From positions 784 through 10,800 of the forward strand of contig DHUO01000021.1 of the NCBI GenBank assembly GCA_002409215.1: 10,017 bases of DNA, given 5' to 3'. Below are positions 1-5,650 of this stretch, in pieces; position 1 is the stretch's first letter, and each line of letters starts with the position of its first letter. The position numbers were made by a program, and so were the translations under genes. This stretch comes from Candidatus Dojkabacteria bacterium UBA5232 (GTDB lineage Bacteria > Patescibacteriota > Dojkabacteria > SC72). The notes under the pieces were generated by a model that was not told the origin of the DNA, did no database searches, and saw nothing but the letters and a program-made list of their open reading frames with translations.

Positions 1-1485
1 GCAAATGTGGAGAAGACATTAAATAAGATTAATGACCTTTTCCTCTCCCTTGCAACCACAGAGGATCAATTAGATTTCAAAGTCTTCTACGGGATATCTA
101 GAGAAGGAAAAGTTTTTGAAAAACTACCCCAAGGAGACCTAACTGAAGCAAACAGTACACCCGGAGACCTCTCACCATTGCTTGAAGAGATTGTTAAGGA
201 GCTACCTGCTCCTAGTGGAGATATTACAAAACCCTTTCAGATGCAGATAACATCAGTAGAGTACGATGAGCATTTAGGGAGATATTTGATTGGAAAGATT
301 GCTAATGGAGAAGTTAAACTTAATGATCCAATTATACTTGTCTCAAACAAGGAGGGTTTTGCAAAAAAACAGGGTAGGGTGAGCGAGCTTTTCACTAAGG
401 AAGGATTGGAGTGGATTAAAGTTGAGAAGGCAAGTGTAGGAGATATCATTGCAATTACTGGTATAGATTCAACTGATATTGGAGCTACACTTTGTAGTAT
501 TGAAAAACCTGAGGCATTGCCTGAGATTAAAATTACACCTCCAACAGTTAGGGTTAAGTTTTCTGCAAACACATCACCATTTGTTGGGAAAGAAGGAAAA
601 TTGGTCACAGCTAAGCAACTTCAACAGAGATTGGATCAAGAGAAGAATCTAAATATTAGTTTGAAGATAGATAGCAGGGGGACAAACACACACTATGTTT
701 CTGGTAGAGGAGAGCTACAACTCGCTATCTTGGTCGAGCAGTTAAGAAGAGAAGGGTATGAGTTTGAATTAAGCAAGCCTGAGGTTATCCTTCAGGAGAT
801 AGACGGAATGGAGTGTGAGCCATTGGAGGAGCTGACCATTGATGCTCCCGAGGAGTATATGAGTGCAATTACACAGGAGGTTAGTGAGCGAAAGGGCAAA
901 ATGGTGAACATGGAAAGTGAAGAGGGAGAAAGCAGATTTACATTCCATATTTTAACAAGGAATTTGATTGGATTGCACAGGTCTTTGATGACAGCAACCA
1001 AGGGTACTGCTATTGTTAATAGTGCTATCATTGATTATATCCCTTACGAAAAGAGTTCTGAGCTATTTAGAAAAGGAGTAATCATTTCTTCGGAAACTGG
1101 GACTGCACTTGCATATGCCCTTATGAGTGTACAAGAGCGAGGGAAACTTTTCATTACAGGTTCTACAGAGGTCTATGAAGGTATGATAATTGGGTTGACT
1201 TCAACGGAGGAAGAGATAGAGGTAAATCCTTGTAAGGAAAGGCATAAGACAAATGTTCGAATGTCCCATGCACAGGTTACAGAGATTGCGTTGAAAACAC
1301 CTACCCAGCTTACAATTGAGTATGCCTTGTCTTTTATCAATGACGATGAGTTGATAGAGGTGACACCAAAGAACATTAGGTTAAGGAAGAAGCTTCTCAA
1401 GAGTACAGAAAGGGTTTGGGCAAAAAGAGAAAACCTCACATTCTATGCCAAACAACAGTTGGACAAGCTAAAAGCCGAGGAATAA
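1..1485 (+). CDS. typA: Ribosome-associated GTPase TypA/BipA, 5' end outside the window
   Basis: TypA/BipA is a translational GTPase of the EF-G/LepA group that binds the ribosome and acts in stress response and ribosome assembly. The frame is open from base 1, so the gene is cut at its 5' end; a GTG at 7 is only an internal valine codon. About 494 of the usual ~600 residues are present. The G domain motifs (P-loop, DTPGH, NKxD) lie upstream of the window, and the visible part starts just after the NKxD region with NDLFLSLATTEDQLDF, matching the end of the TypA G domain. The beta-barrel domain II begins at PFQMQITSVEYDEHLGRYLIG (about base 232), then comes domain III with NTSPFVGKEGK and VSGRGELQLAILVEQLRREG, the domain V-like part with ERKGKMVNM, and the TypA-specific C-terminal domain with RGKLF, VYEGMIIG and NDDELIEVTPKNIRLRKK. 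No break is visible. Its GC content appears higher than that of the genes that follow. Confidence 0.96.
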   Translation, partial: ANVEKTLNKINDLFLSLATTEDQLDFKVFYGISREGKVFEKLPQGDLTEANSTPGDLSPLLEEIVKELPAPSGDITKPFQMQITSVEYDEHLGRYLIGKIANGEVKLNDPIILVSNKEGFAKKQGRVSELFTKEGLEWIKVEKASVGDIIAITGIDSTDIGATLCSIEKPEALPEIKITPPTVRVKFSANTSPFVGKEGKLVTAKQLQQRLDQEKNLNISLKIDSRGTNTHYVSGRGELQLAILVEQLRREGYEFELSKPEVILQEIDGMECEPLEELTIDAPEEYMSAITQEVSERKGKMVNMESEEGESRFTFHILTRNLIGLHRSLMTATKGTAIVNSAIIDYIPYEKSSELFRKGVIISSETGTALAYALMSVQERGKLFITGSTEVYEGMIIGLTSTEEEIEVNPCKERHKTNVRMSHAQVTEIALKTPTQLTIEYALSFINDDELIEVTPKNIRLRKKLLKSTERVWAKRENLTFYAKQQLDKLKAEE

Positions 1486-1492
1486 GCCTCTG

Positions 1493-1660
1493 GGTCTGGT
1501 CTAGGTCTGACCTAACATTTCACCTCAAAAACCCACCAAAACAAGCTTTAAGTAAAAACAACATCGGGTTTGCGATATCTTTTTTCAACAAGTTCATCTA
1601 CAAAAAGCGTTCTTAACTTTGATACAACGAGATATTTAGAGGTCAGACCTAGACCAGACC
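1493..1660. repeat. Perfect 21-bp inverted repeat bounding a 168-bp non-coding element
   Basis: The left arm is 1493-1513 and the right arm 1640-1660; they are exact reverse complements over 21 bp and enclose 126 bp. Each arm is itself repetitive: the left one reads GGTCT GGTCT A GGTCT GACCT, ending in the palindrome AGGTCTGACCT. The interior is AT-rich with no convincing reading frame; it has one extra complementary pair, AAACCC (1529-1534) and GGGTTT (1566-1571). The left arm starts 8 bases after the typA stop codon. No direct repeat (target-site duplication) is visible just outside the arms. It could be a MITE-like non-autonomous element, a large structured RNA, or a long-range hairpin in the typA 3' untranslated region. 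The repeat itself is certain; its nature is not. Confidence 0.85.
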
Positions 1661-1677
1661 TTAGAATGTCCAGATAG

Positions 1678-1705
1678 AAAAAAGGGAGGTATTTCTACCC
1701 CCCTT
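1678..1705 (-). terminator. Rho-independent terminator of the RRM protein gene
   Basis: Read on the minus strand, the 10-base arm AAGGGGGGTA is followed by the loop GAAA and the arm TACCTCCCTT, giving nine pairs and one mismatch. The run of six T (complement of 1678-1683) overlaps the end of the second arm. It sits 23 bases after the RRM stop codon. The GAAA tetraloop and the U tract make this the clearest terminator in the window. On the plus strand there is no T tract after the hairpin, so it should not terminate typA transcripts efficiently. Confidence 0.85.
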
Positions 1706-1728
1706 CCAGTCTCAATGTACTTTAGCTA

Positions 1729-1989
1729 TTAAAACTCTTTTTTCTCTTCTCTAGCCAATGAAACGTTGATAGCTCTGCCATCAACTTCCTGACCATTAAG
1801 AGCATCCATTGCTTTCTGTGCTTCCTCTTCTGTGGACATAGTAACGAAGCCAAATCCCTTAGATCTGTTCTTCATTCTATCCACAATGACAACTGCTTCT
1901 TCAACAGTTCCATGGGGAGCAAATGCTTCCTTCAACTCTTCGTCTCTGACGTTCCAGCTGAGGTTGCCTACAAACAACTTTTTACCCAT
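1729..1989 (-). CDS. Single-RRM RNA-binding protein
   Basis: This 86-residue protein is one RNA recognition motif with almost nothing else. RNP2 is LFVGNL at residues 5-10 and RNP1 is KGFGFVTM at 44-51; the last RNP1 position is Met instead of the usual Phe or Tyr. The order beta-alpha-beta-beta-alpha-beta can be followed, with ELKEAFAPHG as helix 1, EEEAQKAMDALNG as helix 2 and RAINVSLA as the last strand. A short acidic and basic tail (REEKKEF) follows. Small single-RRM proteins of this type occur in cyanobacteria and many other bacteria, where they bind RNA and are often cold-induced. No Shine-Dalgarno sequence precedes the ATG; the leader before it is mostly A and T. The gene stands alone, with its own promoter about 95 bases upstream and a strong terminator. 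The target RNAs cannot be told from sequence. Confidence 0.93.
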   Translation of the reverse strand: MGKKLFVGNLSWNVRDEELKEAFAPHGTVEEAVVIVDRMKNRSKGFGFVTMSTEEEAQKAMDALNGQEVDGRAINVSLAREEKKEF

Positions 1990-2084
1990 TTGTTTATATA
2001 AAAAAAATAAAATCCGCTACACCACAAAATATGGGAGATTACACTCTAAGCAGTCTATCACAGAAAGCTTCCATAGCTATCTTC

Positions 2085-2114
2085 ATTATACCATGTTTTC
2101 ACTATCCACAGCAA
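2085..2114 (-). promoter_or_regulatory. Promoter of the RRM protein gene
   Basis: On the minus strand TTGCTG (complement of 2109-2114) is separated by 18 bp from a consensus TATAAT (complement of 2085-2090). Transcription would begin near 2078, giving a leader of roughly 88 bases before the RRM start codon. That is long for this window, where most leaders look very short, so the leader may carry regulation such as autoregulation or temperature response. That last point is inference. Confidence 0.6.
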
Positions 2115-2163
2115 TAGCGGAAAGAGAATAAATAAAAAGAAAACTCAATCACACATTTTAATG

Positions 2164-2169
2164 TATAAT
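2164..2169 (+). promoter_or_regulatory. -10 box of queH, consistent with a leaderless transcript
   Basis: A perfect TATAAT, directly preceded by TG, ends five bases before the queH ATG at 2175. With normal promoter geometry the transcript would start at or next to the start codon. No good -35 hexamer is seen at 16-18 bp upstream; the region there is AT-rich. Confidence 0.55.
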
Positions 2170-2174
2170 TAAGA

Positions 2175-2783
2175 ATGATTTCAGAAAATATAATAATAGG
2201 AACATACAATACTGACTCTAATTCAAAGACTCTTCAAGATATACTCGTACACACATGCTGTGCAGAGTGTTTGCTTAATGCAATAAACAATTTAGAGAGC
2301 AGAGGAATGCTTAATGAAAAAACAGAAATCATTTCCTTTTTCTACAACCCAAACATTCACCCCAGAACAGAGTACTTAGAAAGATTAAATGCTATCAAAA
2401 AAATATTACCCGAATTGCAAGAGAAGTGGAATATTAAACTAGTAATCCCAAACTATTCACCAAAAGAATATATGAACGATGTAATGAAAGGTAGCAGAAA
2501 ATTCGGCATTAGATGTCATAAATGTTGGGAGATTCGCCTAGAAAGTTCATTAAAATATGCAAAAGAAAACAAACTTAAAAACATCACAACAACACTCCTC
2601 ACAAGTAATTATCAATCCAGAGAGGAAATAATTGACATATTAAAGGAGTTAAATAAAAAGTATGAACTGAATATTATAGAAATAGATAATTGTTCAAATG
2701 AAAAACATACAGGGTTTTACAAACAAAACTACTGTGGTTGCTGTTTCTCGCTAAGTGAGAAAATGGTAGAATCTTACGAATAA
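2175..2783 (+). CDS. queH: Epoxyqueuosine reductase QueH (DUF208 family)
   Basis: QueH reduces epoxyqueuosine to queuosine, the last step in making this wobble-base modification in GUN-decoding tRNAs (Asp, Asn, His, Tyr); it is unrelated in sequence to QueG and uses an iron-sulfur cluster. The 202-residue protein shows the family pattern: HTCCAEC (residues 26-32), FFYNPNIHP (55-63) with EYLERL after it, RCHKCWEIRL (113-122), TTTLLTSNYQ (138-147) and YKQNYCGCCFS (182-192). The cysteine sets at 28/29/32, 114/117 and 187/189/190 are those expected for metal binding. The ATG was chosen because a perfect -10 box lies just before it; there is an N-terminal extension of about 20 residues before the conserved core. 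No other queuosine gene is in the window, so a salvage role or a distant pathway is possible. Family assignment is firm; activity is inferred. Confidence 0.92.
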   Translation: MISENIIIGTYNTDSNSKTLQDILVHTCCAECLLNAINNLESRGMLNEKTEIISFFYNPNIHPRTEYLERLNAIKKILPELQEKWNIKLVIPNYSPKEYMNDVMKGSRKFGIRCHKCWEIRLESSLKYAKENKLKNITTTLLTSNYQSREEIIDILKELNKKYELNIIEIDNCSNEKHTGFYKQNYCGCCFSLSEKMVESYE

Positions 2784-2800
2784 CTTTAAGCATACATTTT

Positions 2801-3130
2801 ATGGACACACCGACAGATAAGACCATTTTAACCTTTACTACATTAAGAGCACCTCTTATTATCCTTTTAACAATCATTTTATTAAACTTTCTAATTCTTC
2901 TATTCTTCGAAAAGAAGATAAAGGTAGGGCAATTAGCTGTTCTTAATATTGTTGGAGTTTTCTTTGCAAGCCTTTCTATCCTTACAAAATCAGGCGTAAT
3001 TGTAGAACAATTTAGTCTAGGTGGGGATCCATTTAGTTTCTATCTTGTCCTCATTTCATCCATCATATTCTTAATTGCAATATTCATGTTTGCTAGAAAA
3101 ATTAAGAAGGAGCAGAAAAAGAAGAAATAA
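2801..3130 (+). CDS. Small three-helix membrane protein, unknown function
   Basis: I do not recognise this 109-residue protein. It has three likely membrane segments at about residues 17-36, 44-62 and 79-98, separated by short loops; a basic stretch EKKIK follows the first helix, and the protein ends in a very basic tail, RKIKKEQKKKK. By the positive-inside rule the C-terminus should be cytoplasmic. It starts 17 bases after queH and is probably on the same transcript. No Shine-Dalgarno sequence is seen. The next gene is another small membrane protein, and the response regulator follows, so a link to signalling at the membrane is possible but only from position. Confidence 0.7.
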   Translation: MDTPTDKTILTFTTLRAPLIILLTIILLNFLILLFFEKKIKVGQLAVLNIVGVFFASLSILTKSGVIVEQFSLGGDPFSFYLVLISSIIFLIAIFMFARKIKKEQKKKK

Positions 3131-3149
3131 TATTAGACCTTATTAATTA

Positions 3150-3281
3150 ATGAAAGGTTTTCCAGTAATAGTGCTAATTTTCCCACTCATACTCCTCTTT
3201 CTATTTTTAATCTCCTTGATACTACCGAAGAGAAACGAAGATAAAGAAGAGGACAGAGAAGAAGAGGAGGAAGAATTGTAA
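3150..3281 (+). CDS. 43-residue single-helix membrane microprotein with acidic tail
   Basis: This short frame encodes MKGFPVIVLIFPLILLFLFL followed by ISLILPKRN and a tail that is almost all Asp and Glu with a few Lys and Arg. It looks like one membrane helix (about residues 4-25), a short basic stop-transfer PKRN, and a cytoplasmic acidic tail of 14 residues. It starts 19 bases after the upstream membrane protein gene and ends 37 bases before the response regulator ATG. Its last two codons, TTG TAA, are the first six bases of the TTGTAACA operator box, so coding and control sequence overlap. The composition of a real membrane peptide and the fit between genes argue for expression, but a frame this short could arise by chance. 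Confidence 0.5.
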   Translation: MKGFPVIVLIFPLILLFLFLISLILPKRNEDKEEDREEEEEEL

Positions 3282-3294
3282 CAATTTTGTAACA
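3276..3294 (+). promoter_or_regulatory. Tandem TTGTAACA operator before the response regulator gene
   Basis: TTGTAACA occurs at 3276-3283 and again at 3287-3294, a direct repeat with 11-bp spacing, about one DNA turn. The downstream copy ends 10 bp before the -10 box at 3305. PhoB/OmpR-family regulators bind such tandem sites in place of a -35 element. The gene downstream encodes a regulator of that family, so this is most simply its own operator. The first copy is also the centre of the palindrome ATTGTAACAAT, so a dimeric repressor is an alternative reader. Confidence 0.6.
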
Positions 3295-3304
3295 TTTTCT
3301 GTTG

Positions 3305-3310
3305 TATATT
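3305..3310 (+). promoter_or_regulatory. -10 box of the response regulator gene
   Basis: TATATT ends eight bases before the ATG at 3319, so the leader would be about two bases or none. No TTGACA-like -35 is present at the usual distance; the tandem TTGTAACA box takes that place, which fits an activator-dependent promoter. Confidence 0.5.
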
Positions 3311-3318
3311 CTTAATAC

Positions 3319-3999
3319 ATGAAGACAAAGAGGATATTAATCGTAGATGATAGTGAAGGTTTGGTATATATTTTAGAAAAATTCTTTAATAAAATCGGAT
3401 ATAAGAGTGTAAGTGCTCACAACGGTACAGATGGTATAAAGTTAGCACTAGCCAAGAATATCTGCCTTGCTATTGTAGACATAGGACTGCCTGATATTAG
3501 TGGACTAAAGGTTATAGAAAGAATTAAGAATGTAATTCCGGAACTACCCATCATAGCTATTTCCAAACCCAAAGATCTGAAAGATGAAATATCTATATAT
3601 CGAAAAGGAGTTAATCTCTTGCATAAAAAACCTATCTCTTTCAAGCTATTAGAGGCACAAGTTAAAAATCTTATCCCTAAGTGTAAAAATAAAACAATTT
3701 GTATGAAAGATGTTTTGATAGATGTAGAGAAAGGTGTTGTTACAAAAAACGACTCAGCTATTTCATTAACCAAAGCAGAAAGAAAATGCCTTCAATACTT
3801 AATTGACTCAAATGGATACCCATGCACAAGAACAAATATTCTAAAAAGACTCACAATTAATTCGCATGATAAGACAGAACATTCTGTAGACACTTTAATT
3901 TCTAGATTAAGAAAAAAGCTTAAAAAGACAACAAACGATAATCTAATAGAAACAGTAAGTGGCGTAGGATATCGGATATCAATTCCTAGGGAAATATAA
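3319..3999 (+). CDS. Two-component response regulator, OmpR/PhoB family
   Basis: The 226-residue protein has a receiver domain and a DNA-binding winged helix. In the receiver, D10-D11 form the acidic pocket, D54 (IVDIGLPD) is the phosphate acceptor, S82 takes the conserved Thr/Ser place and K104 (KKP) is the conserved lysine. The winged helix covers about residues 122-224, with LTKAERKCLQYLI in its first half, the recognition helix HSVDTLISRLRKKL at 188-201 and the wing TVSGVGYRI at 212-220. All key residues are present, so it should be an active phospho-dependent transcription factor. No Shine-Dalgarno sequence precedes the ATG. The tandem TTGTAACA box just upstream is a likely self-binding site. 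Its last 21 bp are shared, in antisense, with the end of the convergent histidine kinase gene, its probable partner. The signal and the full target set are unknown. Confidence 0.94.
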   Translation: MKTKRILIVDDSEGLVYILEKFFNKIGYKSVSAHNGTDGIKLALAKNICLAIVDIGLPDISGLKVIERIKNVIPELPIIAISKPKDLKDEISIYRKGVNLLHKKPISFKLLEAQVKNLIPKCKNKTICMKDVLIDVEKGVVTKNDSAISLTKAERKCLQYLIDSNGYPCTRTNILKRLTINSHDKTEHSVDTLISRLRKKLKKTTNDNLIETVSGVGYRISIPREI

Positions 4000-5064
4000 T
4001 TTAACAGAGTTTTCCTGTTCTTTCTTATTATAATTAATCCTTATCTTACCTCCAAAAACCTCCTTCATACAATACTTTACAAATACCAATCCACTTCCCA
4101 CATCTGCCTTTTTCTCTGACATCACAAAACCCTCTGAATTAAGCATTTTCTTTAGCTTAGAATCAACACCGTTCCCATTATCAATAACAGAAACACATAT
4201 ATACTTCGATGTACAAACGACCCTTACATATATCTTCTTACCATCTTTATTCCTTTTCTCTAACTCCTCAACAGCATTCAGAAAAATATTAAGAAATATT
4301 CTTAAAAAGATATTTCTATCACCATCTATCTTTACCTTCTCGGAATATCTACTCTCAATCAAAATACCTGCAGAATCAATCCTACCTCTTAAAAGAGTTA
4401 TTATCTCTTCAATACACTCATCAAATGAAAAGGATGATAGAGAAGAATTTCTTTTCATTAAAAAGTCTGTACTGTGCAAAATTACATCTAACTGGTTTGT
4501 TGCAATCTTTACATTACTCACAAACTCTTCAAACTCTCTTTTACTAAGACACTCTCTTTCTAATAACTCACAACTACCTGAGAGAATACTAACTGGTGTA
4601 GCAATATCATGGAGTAGAGATCTAGAAACCTTACCTAAAAGATTACTTCTATTCTCAAAATTAGTAACAATTCTATACTCCTTATGCTTCTTCAGAATCA
4701 TGTTTAAATAGTTGTGGATGAGAAAACCCATTCTAATAACCTCTATAATAAAAAATGCAAAGAAAAGATAAACAAGTGGCTTAATTGAAAAGAAGAAATC
4801 ATCAACCAAAAGCAAAGCTAATAGCAAAAACGGTATAGATATTGTATACATTTTCAACAAAGAACATTTTTGTTGCTTCTTTCTCTTCAGCACTAAAAAT
4901 AAAGTTACTGATGAAAGAAAAAGAAAACATGTAATAAAATAATAGTAATCCTCTAATTTCAATAAGAACAGAAGAGAGCTTAATAAAAGCATACAGACCT
5001 TACATATGAGTAAATCCCTGACAACAGCAAGCGTGTATCTATCTAAATCCTTCTCAAAATTCAT
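3979..5064 (-). CDS. Membrane histidine kinase with four helices and no extracellular sensor domain
   Basis: The 361-residue protein starts with about four membrane helices (near residues 16-37, 41-59, 73-88 and 95-116) joined by short loops. It lacks PAS, HAMP and a large outer domain, so it probably senses something in or near the membrane. After a linker comes the phosphorylation helix with SRSLLHDIATPVSILSG, in which H152 is the phosphate-accepting histidine. The ATPase domain shows the N box LNIFLNAVEEL (N263), the G1 box IDNGNGVD (295-301) and the G2 box VGSGLVFVKY (322-331), and ends with GGKIRINY and VKLYFP as usual. All catalytic motifs are intact. The TGA stop falls where this fold normally ends, which supports TGA as a true stop. 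It converges on and overlaps the response regulator by 21 bp, and is divergent from the deformylase gene. Confidence 0.93.
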   Translation of the reverse strand: MNFEKDLDRYTLAVVRDLLICKVCMLLLSSLLFLLKLEDYYYFITCFLFLSSVTLFLVLKRKKQQKCSLLKMYTISIPFLLLALLLVDDFFFSIKPLVYLFFAFFIIEVIRMGFLIHNYLNMILKKHKEYRIVTNFENRSNLLGKVSRSLLHDIATPVSILSGSCELLERECLSKREFEEFVSNVKIATNQLDVILHSTDFLMKRNSSLSSFSFDECIEEIITLLRGRIDSAGILIESRYSEKVKIDGDRNIFLRIFLNIFLNAVEELEKRNKDGKKIYVRVVCTSKYICVSVIDNGNGVDSKLKKMLNSEGFVMSEKKADVGSGLVFVKYCMKEVFGGKIRINYNKKEQENSVKLYFPRN

Positions 5065-5092
5065 AATCCTATAAAATCCAACTTATTTAATT

Positions 5093-5098
5093 ATTCTA
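5093..5098 (-). promoter_or_regulatory. -10 box of the histidine kinase gene
   Basis: On the minus strand TAGAAT lies exactly 10 bp downstream of the TTGTAACA copy at 5116-5109, the same gap as in the response regulator promoter. Transcription would start near 5086, about 21 bases before the kinase ATG. No -35 hexamer apart from the box is apparent. Confidence 0.45.
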
Positions 5099-5108
5099 AA
5101 TTAAACAT

Positions 5109-5127
5109 TGTTACAAAATCTTCACAT
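5109..5127 (-). promoter_or_regulatory. TTGTAACA-type operator between the kinase and deformylase genes
   Basis: Read toward the kinase, ATTTTGTAACA (5119-5109) is identical to 3284-3294 before the response regulator. Eleven bases further upstream, ATGTGAAG is a degenerate second half (4 of 8 bases), so the 19-bp sites match at 15 of 19 positions. Seen from the other side, the site ends 10 bp before the deformylase -10 box. One site may therefore serve both divergent genes. Binding by the adjacent regulator is inferred from shared sequence and spacing. Confidence 0.5.
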
Positions 5128-5134
5128 ATAAATA

Positions 5135-5143
5135 TGATATACT
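5135..5143 (+). promoter_or_regulatory. Extended -10 promoter of the deformylase gene
   Basis: TGATATACT carries a TG one base before TATACT, the extended -10 form. TATACT ends six bases before the ATG at 5150, which places the transcript start on the A of the start codon, so the mRNA is probably leaderless. There is no clear -35 hexamer; the TTGTAACA-type site lies in its place. Confidence 0.55.
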
Positions 5144-5149
5144 TTCTTC

Positions 5150-5623
5150 ATGGCAAAGGCTTTAAGAATACTAAAAATTGATAAAGATGATGATGAAAAG
5201 TCATTAAGGACTCCAAGTACCATTGTTAAGGAAGAGGAGTTCGATTCAAAAGAGTTCAAAACTCTTCTTGATGATTTATTACTCACAGCAAAACTAAGTG
5301 AAGAACCCGCAGGTGGAATCGCATCACCTCAAGTTGGAATTAATAAAAGAGTATTTTACATATTGGATTATGATACAAATGAATGGAAGCTTTTTATTAA
5401 CCCTCAAATGGAACCAATCGGCTTTATCAAAAGCAGCACCGAGGAATCTTGTCTAAGTGTGCCCAACAGAGAAGAGAAAGTATTAAGATACAAGAAAATA
5501 AAAATCAAATATCAGGATAAAAATGCCAAATGGCATACTGAAAAATACAGTGACCTAAACGCTATAACAATACAACATGAAATTGACCATTTAGATGGTG
5601 TATTATTTATAGATAGAGTATAA
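5150..5623 (+). CDS. def: Peptide deformylase
   Basis: Peptide deformylase removes the formyl group from the N-terminal methionine of new proteins in the cytoplasm, using a metal ion. The 157-residue protein, near the family's usual length, has all three motifs: GGIASPQVG (55-63, motif I with Q61), ESCLSVP (99-105, motif II with C101 as metal ligand) and QHEIDHLDG (142-150, motif III with H143 and H147 as metal ligands and E144 as catalytic base). Motif II has Ser instead of the common Gly before the cysteine, a tolerable change. The N-terminus has an acidic KIDKDDDEKS stretch. The ATG has an extended -10 box directly before it and no Shine-Dalgarno sequence. The gene is divergent from the kinase and shares its regulatory region. 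A downstream surface protein gene starts 27 bases later and may be co-transcribed. Confidence 0.95.
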   Translation: MAKALRILKIDKDDDEKSLRTPSTIVKEEEFDSKEFKTLLDDLLLTAKLSEEPAGGIASPQVGINKRVFYILDYDTNEWKLFINPQMEPIGFIKSSTEESCLSVPNREEKVLRYKKIKIKYQDKNAKWHTEKYSDLNAITIQHEIDHLDGVLFIDRV

Positions 5624-5650
5624 ATTAATCTAAATTAAATTCTGCCTAAA

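Noticed and set aside
237..608. A 123-codon open frame on the minus strand inside typA
   Set aside because: It is an antisense shadow of highly conserved TypA sequence with no recognisable features.
1416..1616. A 66-codon plus-strand frame running from typA into the inverted-repeat element
   Set aside because: It begins inside conserved typA in another frame and its translation has no plausible protein character.
1493..1660. Retron-like RNA (inverted repeats enclosing a structured non-coding region)
   Set aside because: No reverse transcriptase gene is nearby; the neighbours are typA and an RRM protein. The repeat alone is not enough.
1480..1670. Target-site duplication around the inverted-repeat element
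   Set aside because: The bases just outside the arms (CCTCTG on the left, TTAGAA on the right) do not match, so recent transposition cannot be shown.
3738..3745. TGTTACAA, the complement of the operator box, inside the response regulator gene
   Set aside because: It lies within conserved coding sequence, has no second copy at 11-bp spacing and no -10 box at 10 bp, so it is probably chance.
3979..3981. Possible alternative genetic code (TGA as Gly, known in some small-genome candidate phyla)
   Set aside because: The kinase ends normally at this TGA, right after the conserved last strand of its ATPase domain, and none of the other genes contains an in-frame TGA. Other stops are TAA or TAG. 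The standard code explains everything.
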